A stretch of DNA of 64,000 nucleotides from Oscillospiraceae bacterium (GTDB lineage: Bacteria > Bacillota > Clostridia > Oscillospirales > Acutalibacteraceae), in NCBI GenBank assembly GCA_022650485.1, contig JALCPP010000011.1, positions 1 through 64,000 of the forward strand, written 5' to 3'. Each line of letters begins with the position of its first letter. Within the stretch, counting starts at the first letter, position 1. Shown here piece after piece: positions 1-8,693 of the stretch. The notes under the pieces are model-generated. The model saw only the letters and a program-made list of their open reading frames with translations. It was not told the origin of the DNA and made no database searches. The translations under genes and the position numbers were made by a program.

Positions 1-1
1 A

Positions 2-136
2 GATTACAAAACCAGAGCTGAAGCAAGGACCAGTGTCTTTGACTATATCGAAACATTTTACAACAGCATTCGTTTGCAGAAAAAACTCGGGTATCTTTCT
101 CCAAATGATTTTGAAACTTTAAGAAAATCTGCGTAA
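2..136 (+). CDS. IS3-family transposase, C-terminal end (partial)
   Basis: This is the last 44 codons of an open frame that enters from the left edge and stops at 134-136. The residues YIETFYNSIRLQKKLGYLSP followed by FE match the C-terminal end of the DDE integrase core of IS3/IS150-type OrfB transposases. The catalytic triad itself lies outside the window. The enzyme would catalyse excision and insertion of its own element. The reading frame is intact as far as visible, so whether the element is active cannot be judged. Confidence 0.8.
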   Translation, partial: DYKTRAEARTSVFDYIETFYNSIRLQKKLGYLSPNDFETLRKSA

Positions 137-150
137 ATTCTCGTTTCGTC

Positions 151-176
151 GTGTCCAGTGCTGCTGGCCGGGGTCA
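151..176. repeat. Candidate right terminal inverted repeat of the IS3-family element
   Basis: A stretch starting GTGTCCAGTG and ending GGGGTCA follows the transposase stop by 14 bp. Read inward it begins TGACCCCGG, which fits the TG...CA termini of IS3-family elements. The partner repeat and target duplication are outside the window, so the exact border is inferred. The minus-strand gene that follows uses the terminal TCA (TGA on its strand) as its stop codon. Confidence 0.5.
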
Positions 177-1289
177 TATGGTTCTCAACCGGGTTAACTG
201 TTTGGTGAGATAGATCACACATCCCAAGCGTACAAGGGACAACGCCCACATTGGAATGGTCTCATAAAGAAAGAGATAGGGTAGATAAGACAGTATGGAT
301 ACTCCGATTGCAGCAAGGGCACAAAGCCGATCCCAATATCTGTTTGTGTAAAGAGCCAGTACAATGAGCAGAAGATCCGTCGGGAACAAATATCGTTCGT
401 GCATGTCCGGCAAGAAGTAGATGCACACGATGGAGCTCCAAACAGCCAGCAGCAGTACCTCATGGGATGTTAACGGCCTGTTTCTGTAAAGCATCCATGC
501 TGCCATTAGTCCCAAAAGCATCAAGGTAACCAGAATCGCAGCTGGGGCAAAATAACCGAATTCTATATTGGGTGCAAATGAATAGAAGTTCGGACAGCCG
601 GCTGTCATTGTCCGCATCCAGCCGATCTGAATTCCATAAATACCAAAAACATCTTGAGGCGGACGCCCGATGAGGATTGCAGGCAGGCCAGTGGCCATCA
701 TTGTGGCTGGAATCAACAGAAAATACCGTAATTTGCAATTGGCACTCGTAAGCCAGATGATGATGAAGAGTGGCAGAAAAAAGATTGCCTGCAATTTAAA
801 AGAAAAAGCCAACCCAAAAATCAGGAAGGCCGAACGAAATTTTTGCTCAATGAGAAAGGCTAAGGCCAGAATGCAGAATGTCGTGTATATGGAGTCGCAC
901 TGTCCCCATACGGCGCTGTTAAGGATGGTTTCCGGTGAAAGCAAAGTCAAAATGTAAGTTATAGAGCAGAGCAGACGTGTCTGGAGATTCGGTTTCATCA
1001 GGGTGTACAGCAAGTAGGCTGACGCTGTTGCCGCGGCATAATCAAATAGGATGGACAATCCTTTTATGACGGTTATCGCAGACAAAGGAAGATAGGTGCC
1101 TAGCGCCATTAGGGTAAGGTAGAGAAGGTTATAATTGCCGATCGGTCTTTTAAGAGCCGATAAGCCTCCTCCGGATTTCAGTTCATTGAACCAGGGAATC
1201 AGATATTTGTGCATATCTTCACTTTCGAAGGGAAGGCAGTACCAGCGTGCAGCGGCAGAGAGTAGTGTTACGGTCACCATTGTGATCAA
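174..1289 (-). CDS. Gpi18-like mannosyltransferase family membrane protein (3' end probably cut by the IS)
   Basis: A 371-residue, highly hydrophobic protein with about nine to ten membrane spans. An acidic loop after the first span (PFESEDMHKY), NSAVWGQCDSIYT in the middle and LPDMHERYLFP late in the protein are typical of COG5542 GPI-mannosyltransferase-like GT-C enzymes, which use polyprenyl-phosphate sugars at the outer membrane face. It is the last gene of the minus-strand run behind recG. The listed start is TTG at 1289, but the frame is open further upstream to an AAGGAG at about 1348 without a standard start codon, so the true start is uncertain. The stop codon coincides with the IS terminus, so the native C-terminus may be lost. 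Substrate unknown. Confidence 0.65.
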   Translation of the reverse strand: MITMVTVTLLSAAARWYCLPFESEDMHKYLIPWFNELKSGGGLSALKRPIGNYNLLYLTLMALGTYLPLSAITVIKGLSILFDYAAATASAYLLYTLMKPNLQTRLLCSITYILTLLSPETILNSAVWGQCDSIYTTFCILALAFLIEQKFRSAFLIFGLAFSFKLQAIFFLPLFIIIWLTSANCKLRYFLLIPATMMATGLPAILIGRPPQDVFGIYGIQIGWMRTMTAGCPNFYSFAPNIEFGYFAPAAILVTLMLLGLMAAWMLYRNRPLTSHEVLLLAVWSSIVCIYFLPDMHERYLFPTDLLLIVLALYTNRYWDRLCALAAIGVSILSYLPYLFLYETIPMWALSLVRLGCVIYLTKQLTRLRTI

Positions 1290-1369
1290 AAAAAGATGTT
1301 TACGAAGGAAGAGCGTGGCGCGGTTCGAGCATTCTAATTTGATCAGCTCCTTAAAAAATAATTTCCCTT

Positions 1370-3400
1370 TTAGTATGTCCAGTCTTGGAATAGCTGGTGA
1401 ACTTCAGCCCGCAAACCACGGTGTTCCGGCATAGAAAGGGATGAATCCATACGGAAAATCGCTTGAGCGGTGGTCTGCGCTTTTTTCAGGACTTCCATGT
1501 CTGTCATCATGTCTGCAATTTTTAAGGTTGGAAGGCCGTGCTGGCGGTTCCCAAAAAAATCGCCCGGTCCCCGCAGCTTTAAGTCTTCGTCCGCAATGCG
1601 GAACCCGTCTGATGTAGAACACAGGACTTTAAGCCGGGCAAGTGTCTGCTGATTTTTCGAGGCGGAAATCAGAATACAGGTGGAAGCATCTTTCCCGCGC
1701 CCGATACGTCCCCGTAATTGGTGTAATTGGGAAAGGCCGTACCGTTCCGCGTTTTCAATCAGCATGACCGTTGCGTTGGGAACATCCACACCGACTTCCA
1801 CAACTGTAGTGGAAACCAATACATCGATTTCCCCTGACGCGAACTGATTCATAATGGATTCTTTTTCTTTGGCTTTCATCCTTCCGTGCAGAGCGCTGAT
1901 GCGGCAGTCGGGGAGCCATTTCTCTTGAAGGCGCTTTGTATAGGTCTGCACACTGGCCATATCGTTGTCACTTTCGTCAATCATAGGACAGATAATGTAA
2001 CATTGCTGGCCTTTTTTCACATGCTTTCGGATGAATTCAAAGATGCGCGGCCGGTAATTCGGTGTTACGGCATAGGTCTTAATTTCCTGCCTGCCGGGGG
2101 GCAGCTCATCGAGGATGGACAGGTCCAAATCCCCGTAGATCATCAGGGCGAGCGTACGGGGGATTGGGGTTGCGCTCATGACCAGCATATGCGGCCGGTT
2201 GCCTTTTGCGGCAAGTGCGGCTCGCTGTTCCACTCCAAACCGATGCTGCTCATCCGTGATAACCAGACCGAGCCGGTAAAAGGTGACGCCGCTTGAAATC
2301 AACGCATGGGTGCCGATCAGTAAATCAATCTCTCCATTGGCCAATGCGTCGTGTAGTTTTCGTTTTTCCGCAAGGGGTAAGGAGCCGGTCAGAAGACCGA
2401 CCCGAATTCCAGCAGAAGATAAAAGGGCAGAAAGTGTTTGTGCGTGCTGCCTTGCCAGAATTTCCGTCGGAGCCATCAGTGCGGCCTGCATTCCGTTTTT
2501 AATGGCGGAATAACACAGCGCTGCCGCAACGGCTGTTTTTCCGGAACCGACATCTCCCTGAATCAGTCGGTTCATTGGGAAACCGCCGCGCATATCCGTC
2601 ATTGCTTCCTGAATGGCCCTTCTCTGAGCCTCTGTTGGGCAAAAAGGAAGCAGACGGTAAAATTCTTCCGTATCATCGTTTTGAAGCGGAAAGGGGCTTT
2701 TTGTACGTGTACGGCCGCCCATTTCCAGAAGGCCCAGCTGCAGGACCAGAAGTTCTTCAAAAATTAACCGTTCCCGCGCGGCTTTCAAAGACTCTGAATC
2801 TGTGGGGAAATGGATGTTTTTCAACGCAAAATCCAGCTTGCAAAGGGAATGTTCCTTTCGCAGTGTGGGGGAGAGGGGATCCGACATCTGGCTCGGCAAT
2901 AGCTTGAGTGTTTCACGAACCGCATTCCCGATCATTCGGCTGGAAAGACCGCTTGTTTGGCGATATATGGGAAGAATGGAAGGGCAGACGGCGGAGGGGT
3001 AGAATTCCGGAGAGGCCATTTCACGCTTTAAAAAATGAGCGGTGATTTTTCCGTAAAACAGATATTCTTCCCCTTGGCGCAGCAGATTCTTTACATAGCG
3101 GTTGTTAAAAAAGGTCAGTTTCAGCGTGCTTTCGCCGTCGTCGGCGAGGGCTTTGTACAGCACCATCCCCCCGTGGATGCGAATTTCACGGGGGGCTTGT
3201 TCCACAACGGCCCGCACGGCACAATCGGTTTCTAAAGGGGCTGAGCGAATCGAGAATGGGTGGCTGAAATCTTCGTAGGTTCTTGGATACAGGCGCAGTA
3301 AAGCGCCGACCGACGGCGCGCCGAGCTTACGAAACAGCTCTGCGCGCCGTTTGCCGACGCCTTTCAGGGTTTGAATTTCTTGTCTGTATAAGCTTGCCAT
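1370..3400 (-). CDS. recG: ATP-dependent DNA helicase RecG
   Basis: 676 residues, full length for RecG, the superfamily 2 helicase that remodels stalled forks and Holliday junctions. The N-terminal wedge/OB region (residues about 1-230) is followed by the helicase core with Walker A GDVGSGKT at about 280, the DEQH box at about 380 and the C-terminal motif VI region QLRGRIGRG. The start MASLYRQEI directly precedes the helix-hairpin-like LKGVGKRRAELF typical of the family. It lies 51 bp downstream of fakA on the same strand, and this fakA-recG pairing is common in Firmicutes. It is probably co-transcribed with fakA. Confidence 0.97.
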   Translation of the reverse strand: MASLYRQEIQTLKGVGKRRAELFRKLGAPSVGALLRLYPRTYEDFSHPFSIRSAPLETDCAVRAVVEQAPREIRIHGGMVLYKALADDGESTLKLTFFNNRYVKNLLRQGEEYLFYGKITAHFLKREMASPEFYPSAVCPSILPIYRQTSGLSSRMIGNAVRETLKLLPSQMSDPLSPTLRKEHSLCKLDFALKNIHFPTDSESLKAARERLIFEELLVLQLGLLEMGGRTRTKSPFPLQNDDTEEFYRLLPFCPTEAQRRAIQEAMTDMRGGFPMNRLIQGDVGSGKTAVAAALCYSAIKNGMQAALMAPTEILARQHAQTLSALLSSAGIRVGLLTGSLPLAEKRKLHDALANGEIDLLIGTHALISSGVTFYRLGLVITDEQHRFGVEQRAALAAKGNRPHMLVMSATPIPRTLALMIYGDLDLSILDELPPGRQEIKTYAVTPNYRPRIFEFIRKHVKKGQQCYIICPMIDESDNDMASVQTYTKRLQEKWLPDCRISALHGRMKAKEKESIMNQFASGEIDVLVSTTVVEVGVDVPNATVMLIENAERYGLSQLHQLRGRIGRGKDASTCILISASKNQQTLARLKVLCSTSDGFRIADEDLKLRGPGDFFGNRQHGLPTLKIADMMTDMEVLKKAQTTAQAIFRMDSSLSMPEHRGLRAEVHQLFQDWTY

Positions 3401-3451
3401 TTTACCACCTGCAAACCAATGGTTTTGTTTTGAACCAGGCGGGCATGGTAT

Positions 3452-5149
3452 TTATTCTACGGAAACAATAAAGTAGTAAACGGGCTGTCCGCCGTTGACC
3501 AGTGTGATTTCAATGTCGTTGCTGACCTTGGCTTTAATTCGACTGCATGCTTCGTTTGCCATCTCTTCCGTTACATTTGAACCATAGATCAGAGTAATGA
3601 ACGAAGTGCCGCGCCCAACCATGGACCGTGTCAGTTTAGAGCAGACATGAACAATATCCTTGTTCTTTTCAATAATGCTCAGTTTGCCGTTGACCAGCCC
3701 GAGCGTGTCGTTCTCATGAATTCGTTTTCCGCCGAATTCGGAATCTCTTGCCGCAAACGTAACGGTACCGGTCTGTACACCGGAAGCGGCTTCCATCATG
3801 CCAACGGTGTTGACTTCCACGCTTGCATCCGGATTATAGGCAAGCAGTGCGGAAAGACCTTGCGGAATTGTGCGGGTTGGCAGAACAATCACTTTTCTGT
3901 CCTGAATCAGGGGGATGGTTTGCTCCGCAGCAAGAATAATGTTTTTGTTATTTGGAAGAATAACGACGGTCTTCGCCGGTGTTGCCAGAGCGGCATTCAT
4001 AAGGTCTTCCGTGCTGGGATTCATGGTCTGCCCGCCGCTGACGACCTGCGCGCAGCCGAGATCCGTGAACAGTGTTTTCAATCCTTCGCCCGCGGCAACC
4101 GCGACAAACCCGACTTCATCCACCGGTTCCGCCGGCTTCAGCGCTGCGGCGGTTTTGGCTTTGGCGGCTTCGTTATCCATAGCATTTTGCCGGTGCTGTT
4201 CCTTCATGTTGTCTATCTTGACAGATAGCAGCTCGCCGTAGGCAAGACCGGCCTGCAACGCATTGCCCGGATCTTCTGTGTGTACATGCACTTTAATGAT
4301 TTCATCGTCGTCTACGACCAGAACGCAGTCGCCGATTCCTTCCAGATAGGTGCGAAGTTCACCGGGCTCTTTTGCGCACTCTGAATTCCGTCCTACCATA
4401 AACTGAGTGCAGTAGGTGAAGTTAATGACATCGTCAAATTCAGCGGCCGCGTTGCGAAAGAAGTCGCTGTCGGCTGCGCTGCTGTCTTCTGAAGCACCCT
4501 CGGATTCCTCTGACTCTGCAGGGAGGACTTTATGGTCGCGGAATACGCTTAACATTCCGTCCAGAATAAAGCATAAACCTTTGCCGCCTGCGTCTACCAC
4601 GCCGGCGCGCTTAAGCACAGGGAGAAGTTCCGGAGTCCTGGCAAGGGCTTCTTCCGCACCCTTGCAGACGGCTTCCCACACGACGATCGGGTCATCGTTA
4701 TCCTGCGCAGTTGCTTTGCCTGATTCACAGGCAACACGGGAAACTGTTAGGATAGTTCCTTCTGTTGGCTTCATTACCGCTTTATAGGCGGCTTCCACTC
4801 CAACACCGAGCGCATTTACCAGGTCGGCTCCGCCGACTTCATCTGTGCCCTCTACCCCTTTTGCAAATCCGCGGAATAAAAGGGAAAGGATGACTCCTGA
4901 GTTTCCCCTTGCACCGCGAAGAAGCGCACTGGATGCGATTTTTGCTACTTCTCCGGTGGAGTTCGATTCTGTCTTTCCCAATTCAGCGGCAGCTGAATTC
5001 ATGGTCATGGACATATTGGTTCCCGTGTCTCCGTCAGGGACCGGGAAAATATTCAGTTCATCAACTAGCGTTTTATGGTGGACTATATTATTAGCACCGG
5101 ATATGATAGCATTTTTTAAATCTATTCCGTTAATCACTTTTTTCAGCAC
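3452..5149 (-). CDS. fakA: Fatty acid kinase catalytic subunit FakA (YloV / DAK phosphatase family)
   Basis: 565 residues. The N-terminal DhaL-type nucleotide-binding domain (about 1-205) carries the Mg-ADP motif DGDTGTN at 39-45. A linker and the C-terminal YloV domain follow, containing the HVHTEDPGNAL segment and ending near residue 565. FakA phosphorylates fatty acids presented by a FakB (DegV) partner, feeding exogenous fatty acids into phospholipids. No fakB is in the window. In many Firmicutes yloU (Asp23 family) precedes this gene; here the upstream neighbour is spoVS, and a promoter with an extended -10 lies 55 bp upstream of the start. Confidence 0.93.
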   Translation of the reverse strand: MLKKVINGIDLKNAIISGANNIVHHKTLVDELNIFPVPDGDTGTNMSMTMNSAAAELGKTESNSTGEVAKIASSALLRGARGNSGVILSLLFRGFAKGVEGTDEVGGADLVNALGVGVEAAYKAVMKPTEGTILTVSRVACESGKATAQDNDDPIVVWEAVCKGAEEALARTPELLPVLKRAGVVDAGGKGLCFILDGMLSVFRDHKVLPAESEESEGASEDSSAADSDFFRNAAAEFDDVINFTYCTQFMVGRNSECAKEPGELRTYLEGIGDCVLVVDDDEIIKVHVHTEDPGNALQAGLAYGELLSVKIDNMKEQHRQNAMDNEAAKAKTAAALKPAEPVDEVGFVAVAAGEGLKTLFTDLGCAQVVSGGQTMNPSTEDLMNAALATPAKTVVILPNNKNIILAAEQTIPLIQDRKVIVLPTRTIPQGLSALLAYNPDASVEVNTVGMMEAASGVQTGTVTFAARDSEFGGKRIHENDTLGLVNGKLSIIEKNKDIVHVCSKLTRSMVGRGTSFITLIYGSNVTEEMANEACSRIKAKVSNDIEITLVNGGQPVYYFIVSVE

Positions 5150-5203
5150 TCCCTCAATTCAAACGGCGGTCGGAATCCGGACTTTCCATGTTCTATCCCG
5201 ATT

Positions 5204-5232
5204 ATTATATCATACACTTTCAATGGATTCAA
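5204..5232 (-). promoter_or_regulatory. Sigma-A promoter for fakA-recG
   Basis: On the minus strand TTGAAT and TATAAT are separated by 17 bp, with the extended -10 dinucleotide TG before TATAAT. It is placed between spoVS and fakA, 55 bp upstream of the fakA start. Confidence 0.7.
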
Positions 5233-5269
5233 TCGTTAAAAATAAGCTGGAACATCGGCCGGGAATGGA

Positions 5270-5296
5270 AATATCCCCACACAAGGTGAGGATATT
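5270..5296 (-). terminator. Hairpin downstream of spoVS
   Basis: An 11-bp stem with one mismatch (AATATCCTCAC / GTGGGGATATT on the minus strand) and a 5-nt loop lies just after the spoVS stop. The downstream T-run is short (ATTTCC), so it may be a weak terminator or a 3'-end stabiliser. Confidence 0.45.
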
Positions 5297-5303
5297 GTTT
5301 TGC

Positions 5304-5564
5304 CTACCGTGGTTCAACAATGAGCTTGATTGCGGTTCGCTCTTCGCCGCCGATCATAACGCTTGCAAATGCGGGTGTACAGATTGCGTCAATTCCAGAC
5401 GGCGCCAGATACCCGCGCGCGATAGCTATGGCTTTGATAGCCTGGTTGGTAGCGCCGGCGCCAACAGCCTGAATTTCGACTGCACCGGATTCTCGGATGA
5501 CACCCGCAACCGCGCCGGCAACGGAATTAGGCGCCGATTTTGATGACACTTTTAAGATTTCCAT
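5304..5564 (-). CDS. spoVS: Stage V sporulation protein S
   Basis: 86 residues, exactly the length of SpoVS, with the strongly conserved core SVAGAVAGVIRE and GAGATNQAIKAIAIARGYL. SpoVS is a small Alba-like nucleic-acid-binding protein needed at stage V (coat and septation) of sporulation in Bacillus. It follows rny and ymdB in the same direction, the conserved order in Bacillus and many Clostridia. The 120 bp upstream is AT-rich; I could not fix a sigma-H promoter there. Confidence 0.96.
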   Translation of the reverse strand: MEILKVSSKSAPNSVAGAVAGVIRESGAVEIQAVGAGATNQAIKAIAIARGYLAPSGIDAICTPAFASVMIGGEERTAIKLIVEPR

Positions 5565-5686
5565 AAGCTATCCCCCAACTTATTTTAATAGATACATCAT
5601 AAATCTAATAAGTAATTTTTGCAAGGTATTTTTAATAAAAAACAATTATTTTACGAAATGATATTAAACAAAATAACCGAATTGTG

Positions 5687-6454
5687 CTACAATATCTGAA
5701 TTCTTTCAATAGACGTTGTCTTGCCGGTTTGTTCATCTATTGAAAAAACAGCGCCATCCATATGACAATCACCGGCCGCGGTATCAAAACGAACCGGCAT
5801 TTTGGTTTTCATTTTTCGAATGACAAGTTCAGGCTTGACTCCCAAGACGGATTGGATCGGCCCCGTCATGCCAAGGTCTGACAGGTAGCCCGTTCCATTT
5901 GGAAGAATGATGTCGTCGGCAGTCTGAACATGGGTGTGTGTGCCGAAAACGGCGGAAACGCGTCCGTCCAGATAATAGCCGAAAGAGCGTTTTTCACCGG
6001 TTGCTTCCGCGTGAAAATCGACCAGCGTAATTTTTGGTGTGCCGGCTGAAAGAATGCGGTCTGCCGCTTCAAAAGGGGATTCCATGCTTTCCATATATAC
6101 CACGCCGATCAGGTTTAAAACGCCGATCTGGATTCGGCCGAGGTCGATGACTTCATATCCTTTTCCCGGTGCGAAAGAGGGGTAATTTGCCGGGCGCAGC
6201 AAAGCGGGGCAGGAGTCGTAAAAATCATAGCTTTCCCTGCGGCGGAAGCTGTGGTTCCCTGTGGTGATAACGTCTACGCCGCTGTCGAACAGATGCCGGG
6301 CCGATGTGGGGGTCAGGCCGTTTCCATCCGCAGAGTTCTCTCCGTTTGCGATCACCAGATCGATTCCTTTCAGCTTTTTTACGGTGGGCAGATGCCGGCG
6401 GAGAAAATTACATCCAATGCTGCCCACTACATCCCCGATTGCCAGAATATTCAT
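5687..6454 (-). CDS. ymdB: YmdB-family metallophosphoesterase (2',3'-cyclic nucleotide phosphodiesterase)
   Basis: About 255 residues from the chosen ATG (MNILAIGDVVG). A TTG at 6475 is in frame, but GAAGG before the ATG favours the shorter form. Metal-binding motifs of the TIGR00282 family are present: GD at 7-8, NGEN at about 38-41, TTGNHSF at about 64-70, DFHAEATGEK and GTHTHVQTAD. YmdB hydrolyses cyclic nucleotides and interacts with RNase Y, affecting biofilm and motility decisions in Bacillus. It lies directly downstream of rny (89 bp), consistent with a functional pair. Confidence 0.93.
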   Translation of the reverse strand: MNILAIGDVVGSIGCNFLRRHLPTVKKLKGIDLVIANGENSADGNGLTPTSARHLFDSGVDVITTGNHSFRRRESYDFYDSCPALLRPANYPSFAPGKGYEVIDLGRIQIGVLNLIGVVYMESMESPFEAADRILSAGTPKITLVDFHAEATGEKRSFGYYLDGRVSAVFGTHTHVQTADDIILPNGTGYLSDLGMTGPIQSVLGVKPELVIRKMKTKMPVRFDTAAGDCHMDGAVFSIDEQTGKTTSIERIQIL

Positions 6455-6543
6455 GTGCTGAAGACCTTCTTTCAAAAAGACGGAAATAAAACTGGGGAAA
6501 CAGCTTCCTGTTTCCCCAACAATTCGTTCCGAGTAACATTTCT

Positions 6544-8103
6544 TTATTTTGCGTACTCAATTGCTCTGCTTTCACGAATGATGGTAACCTTGATCTGCCC
6601 GGGATATTCCAGGTCGCTTTCAATCTTTTTGCAGATATCACGCGCCAAAAGAGTCATTTTATCGTCGCTGACAGCTTCGGGTTTTACCATGATACGGATT
6701 TCGCGGCCGGCCTGAATGGCAAAGCTGCGGTCTACTCCGTCAAACGAAGAAGCGACGGCTTCCAGCTTTTCAAGGCGCTTGATGTAATTTTCAAGATTCT
6801 CGCGTCTTGCACCCGGGCGTGCCGCACTGATCGCATCAGCGGCCTGCACCAGACAGGCAATAATGGTTTTTGCTTCCACATCGCCATGGTGGGCTTGAAT
6901 CGCGTGGATGACGGCGTCGCTTTCTTTATATTTACGTGCCATGTCGACCCCGATGTCAACATGGGAGCCTTCGATTTCATGGTCCAGTGCTTTCCCAATA
7001 TCGTGCAGAAGTCCTGCTCTGCGGGCAATGGTAGGATTCAGACCAAGCTCACTTGCCATCATGCCGGCAAGATAGGCAACCTCCAGTGAATGGTTCAAAA
7101 CATTCTGGCCGTAACTGGTACGGTAACGCAGCCGCCCCAAAAGTTTGACCAGTTCAGGATGAACACCGTTTACACCGGCTTCAATCACAGCATGTTCGCC
7201 TTCCTGTTTAATGGTGGAGTCCACCTCTCGGCGAGCCTTTTCAATCGTTTCCTCAATCCTTGCGGGATGAATTCTTCCATCTGCAATCAGATGTTCAAGG
7301 GCAATACGCGCCACCTCGCGGCGCACAGGTTCAAAACAAGAAAGGGTAATTGCTTCCGGTGTGTCGTCGATAATCAGGTCGACCCCGGTCATGGTTTCAA
7401 TAGCGCGAATATTTCTTCCCTCACGGCCGATAATTCTGCCCTTCATTTCATCATTGGGCAGCGGCACAACGGAGATGGTGGCTTCCGCTACGTGGTCGGC
7501 GGCACAGCGCTGAATGGCAGTGGAGATAATTTCCCGCGCACTTTTTTCTGATTCTTCCCGCGTTTGCTGTTCAAATTCCATCAATTTGACGGCCTTTTCA
7601 TGGGTGAGTTCATTTTCAAGATTATTCAGCAGATATTCTTTTGCCTGATCTTTGGTAAAACCGGAAATACGCTCCAACATTTCGAATTGGCTTTTTTTCA
7701 GCGCTTCCGCCTCAGACAGACGTTCCTCCGCACGCTTCATCTTATGATTCAGCGTTTCGTCTTTGGCTTCAAGACTATCCGTCTTTCTGTCAAGTGTTTC
7801 TTCTTTTTGCTGGATACGGCGTTCCTGCCTCTGAATTTCCTTGCGGCGGTCGTTCAGTTCGCGTTCGGATTCTGTCCGCTGGCGGTGAATTTCGTCTTTC
7901 CCCTCCAGAATGGCTTCTTTTTTCTTTGCTTCCGCCGTCTTAATCGCGTCACTTACAATTCGCTTTGCTTCTTGTTCGGCAGAACCAATTGTATATTCGG
8001 CAGTCTTTTTGCGGTGGGCGATTCCTGCAATAAACGCAATGACCGCCGTAGCCACTGCAAAGAGAGCAGTAATAATGATGCAAGTAGTGAGATTGACAGT
8101 CAA
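6544..8103 (-). CDS. rny: Ribonuclease Y
   Basis: 519 residues: N-terminal membrane anchor (about 5-30), a long charged coiled coil (about 40-205), a KH domain with [15 protein letters not shown] (about 220) and an HD domain with [12 protein letters not shown] (His-Asp at about 367-368). This is the membrane-bound endoribonuclease that initiates mRNA decay in Firmicutes. Translation starts at TTG behind a strong AAAGGAGGTG. The start choice is supported by the anchor beginning within the first residues. It heads the rny-ymdB-spoVS run. Confidence 0.97.
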   Translation of the reverse strand: MTVNLTTCIIITALFAVATAVIAFIAGIAHRKKTAEYTIGSAEQEAKRIVSDAIKTAEAKKKEAILEGKDEIHRQRTESERELNDRRKEIQRQERRIQQKEETLDRKTDSLEAKDETLNHKMKRAEERLSEAEALKKSQFEMLERISGFTKDQAKEYLLNNLENELTHEKAVKLMEFEQQTREESEKSAREIISTAIQRCAADHVAEATISVVPLPNDEMKGRIIGREGRNIRAIETMTGVDLIIDDTPEAITLSCFEPVRREVARIALEHLIADGRIHPARIEETIEKARREVDSTIKQEGEHAVIEAGVNGVHPELVKLLGRLRYRTSYGQNVLNHSLEVAYLAGMMASELGLNPTIARRAGLLHDIGKALDHEIEGSHVDIGVDMARKYKESDAVIHAIQAHHGDVEAKTIIACLVQAADAISAARPGARRENLENYIKRLEKLEAVASSFDGVDRSFAIQAGREIRIMVKPEAVSDDKMTLLARDICKKIESDLEYPGQIKVTIIRESRAIEYAK

Positions 8104-8329
8104 ATTTCGGCACCTCCTTTTCCTTAAGTAGTAGAATAATTTATAAAATATAAATTGTAAAAGATGGTAATATGGGTGCGTTGCCCCATCAATGCAAAAT
8201 GTTGCACTATAGAAATAATTGTATTACTTTTTAGGTCGTTCTGTCAAGAAATTTGATTAGAAATACTAAATAGGATTTGTTTGTCCGTAAATTCGGCTTT
8301 TTGAAGGCAGGCGGCGGGGTCCGACGGCC

Positions 8330-8358
8330 TTGACTTTTGTTCAGGGCGGTGCTATGAT
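8330..8358 (+). promoter_or_regulatory. Sigma-A promoter of thrS
   Basis: TTGACT and TATGAT are separated by 17 bp, about 75 bp before the T-box element. The rest of 8104-8330 between rny and thrS is AT-rich upstream sequence of rny and holds no gene that I can see. Confidence 0.8.
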
Positions 8359-8431
8359 AATCGCGTTAACACCTGCAGGAATCTTTGGTAAGAGTCCTGT
8401 ATTCATAAAAAGTTGTATATTTACAAAGTGT

Positions 8432-8672
8432 TGATGAGGAAGCTCCGCCCAAAATCCGCTTCAGAGAGTGTGCGTTGTAAGCTGGAAGCGTATGCAGCAG
8501 GATGGGTGTTGGCTACCGCCTCTGAGTGTACGCCGAAGCAAAACTGCGAAAGGTGTGCCGGATGCCTCCGTTATTGGGCCGCAATGAGGGTGAAGGCTTT
8601 GCTTTTGCCGCAATTGGGTGGAACCGCGGGAACAATTCCCCGCCCCATATATTTTGGGGCGGGGCTTTTTTA
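8432..8672 (+). promoter_or_regulatory. T-box riboswitch (threonine), controls thrS
   Basis: The leader contains the T-box sequence GGGTGGAACCGCGGG at 8616-8630, followed by a GC-rich intrinsic terminator and T-run. A Thr codon ACC sits at 8515-8517 in the Stem I region (GGCTACCGCC), the likely specifier. Uncharged tRNA-Thr would pair with the specifier and the T-box bulge, form the antiterminator and allow thrS transcription. The 5' boundary is approximate (GATGAGGAAGCTCC near 8432 looks like the Stem I base). Confidence 0.9.
8638..8672 (+). terminator. T-box regulatory terminator
   Basis: CCCCGCCCC (8638-8646) pairs perfectly with GGGGCGGGG (8656-8664) around a 9-nt loop, followed by CTTTTTTATTTT. 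The 5' arm overlaps the T-box, as required for a mutually exclusive antiterminator. Confidence 0.9.
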
Positions 8673-8693
8673 TTTTCAAAGGAGTGTTATAGG

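Noticed and set aside
8526-8693. Upstream extension of the thrS frame
   Set aside because: It translates the T-box leader and terminator; the ATG at 8694 with AAAGGAGTG is the real start.
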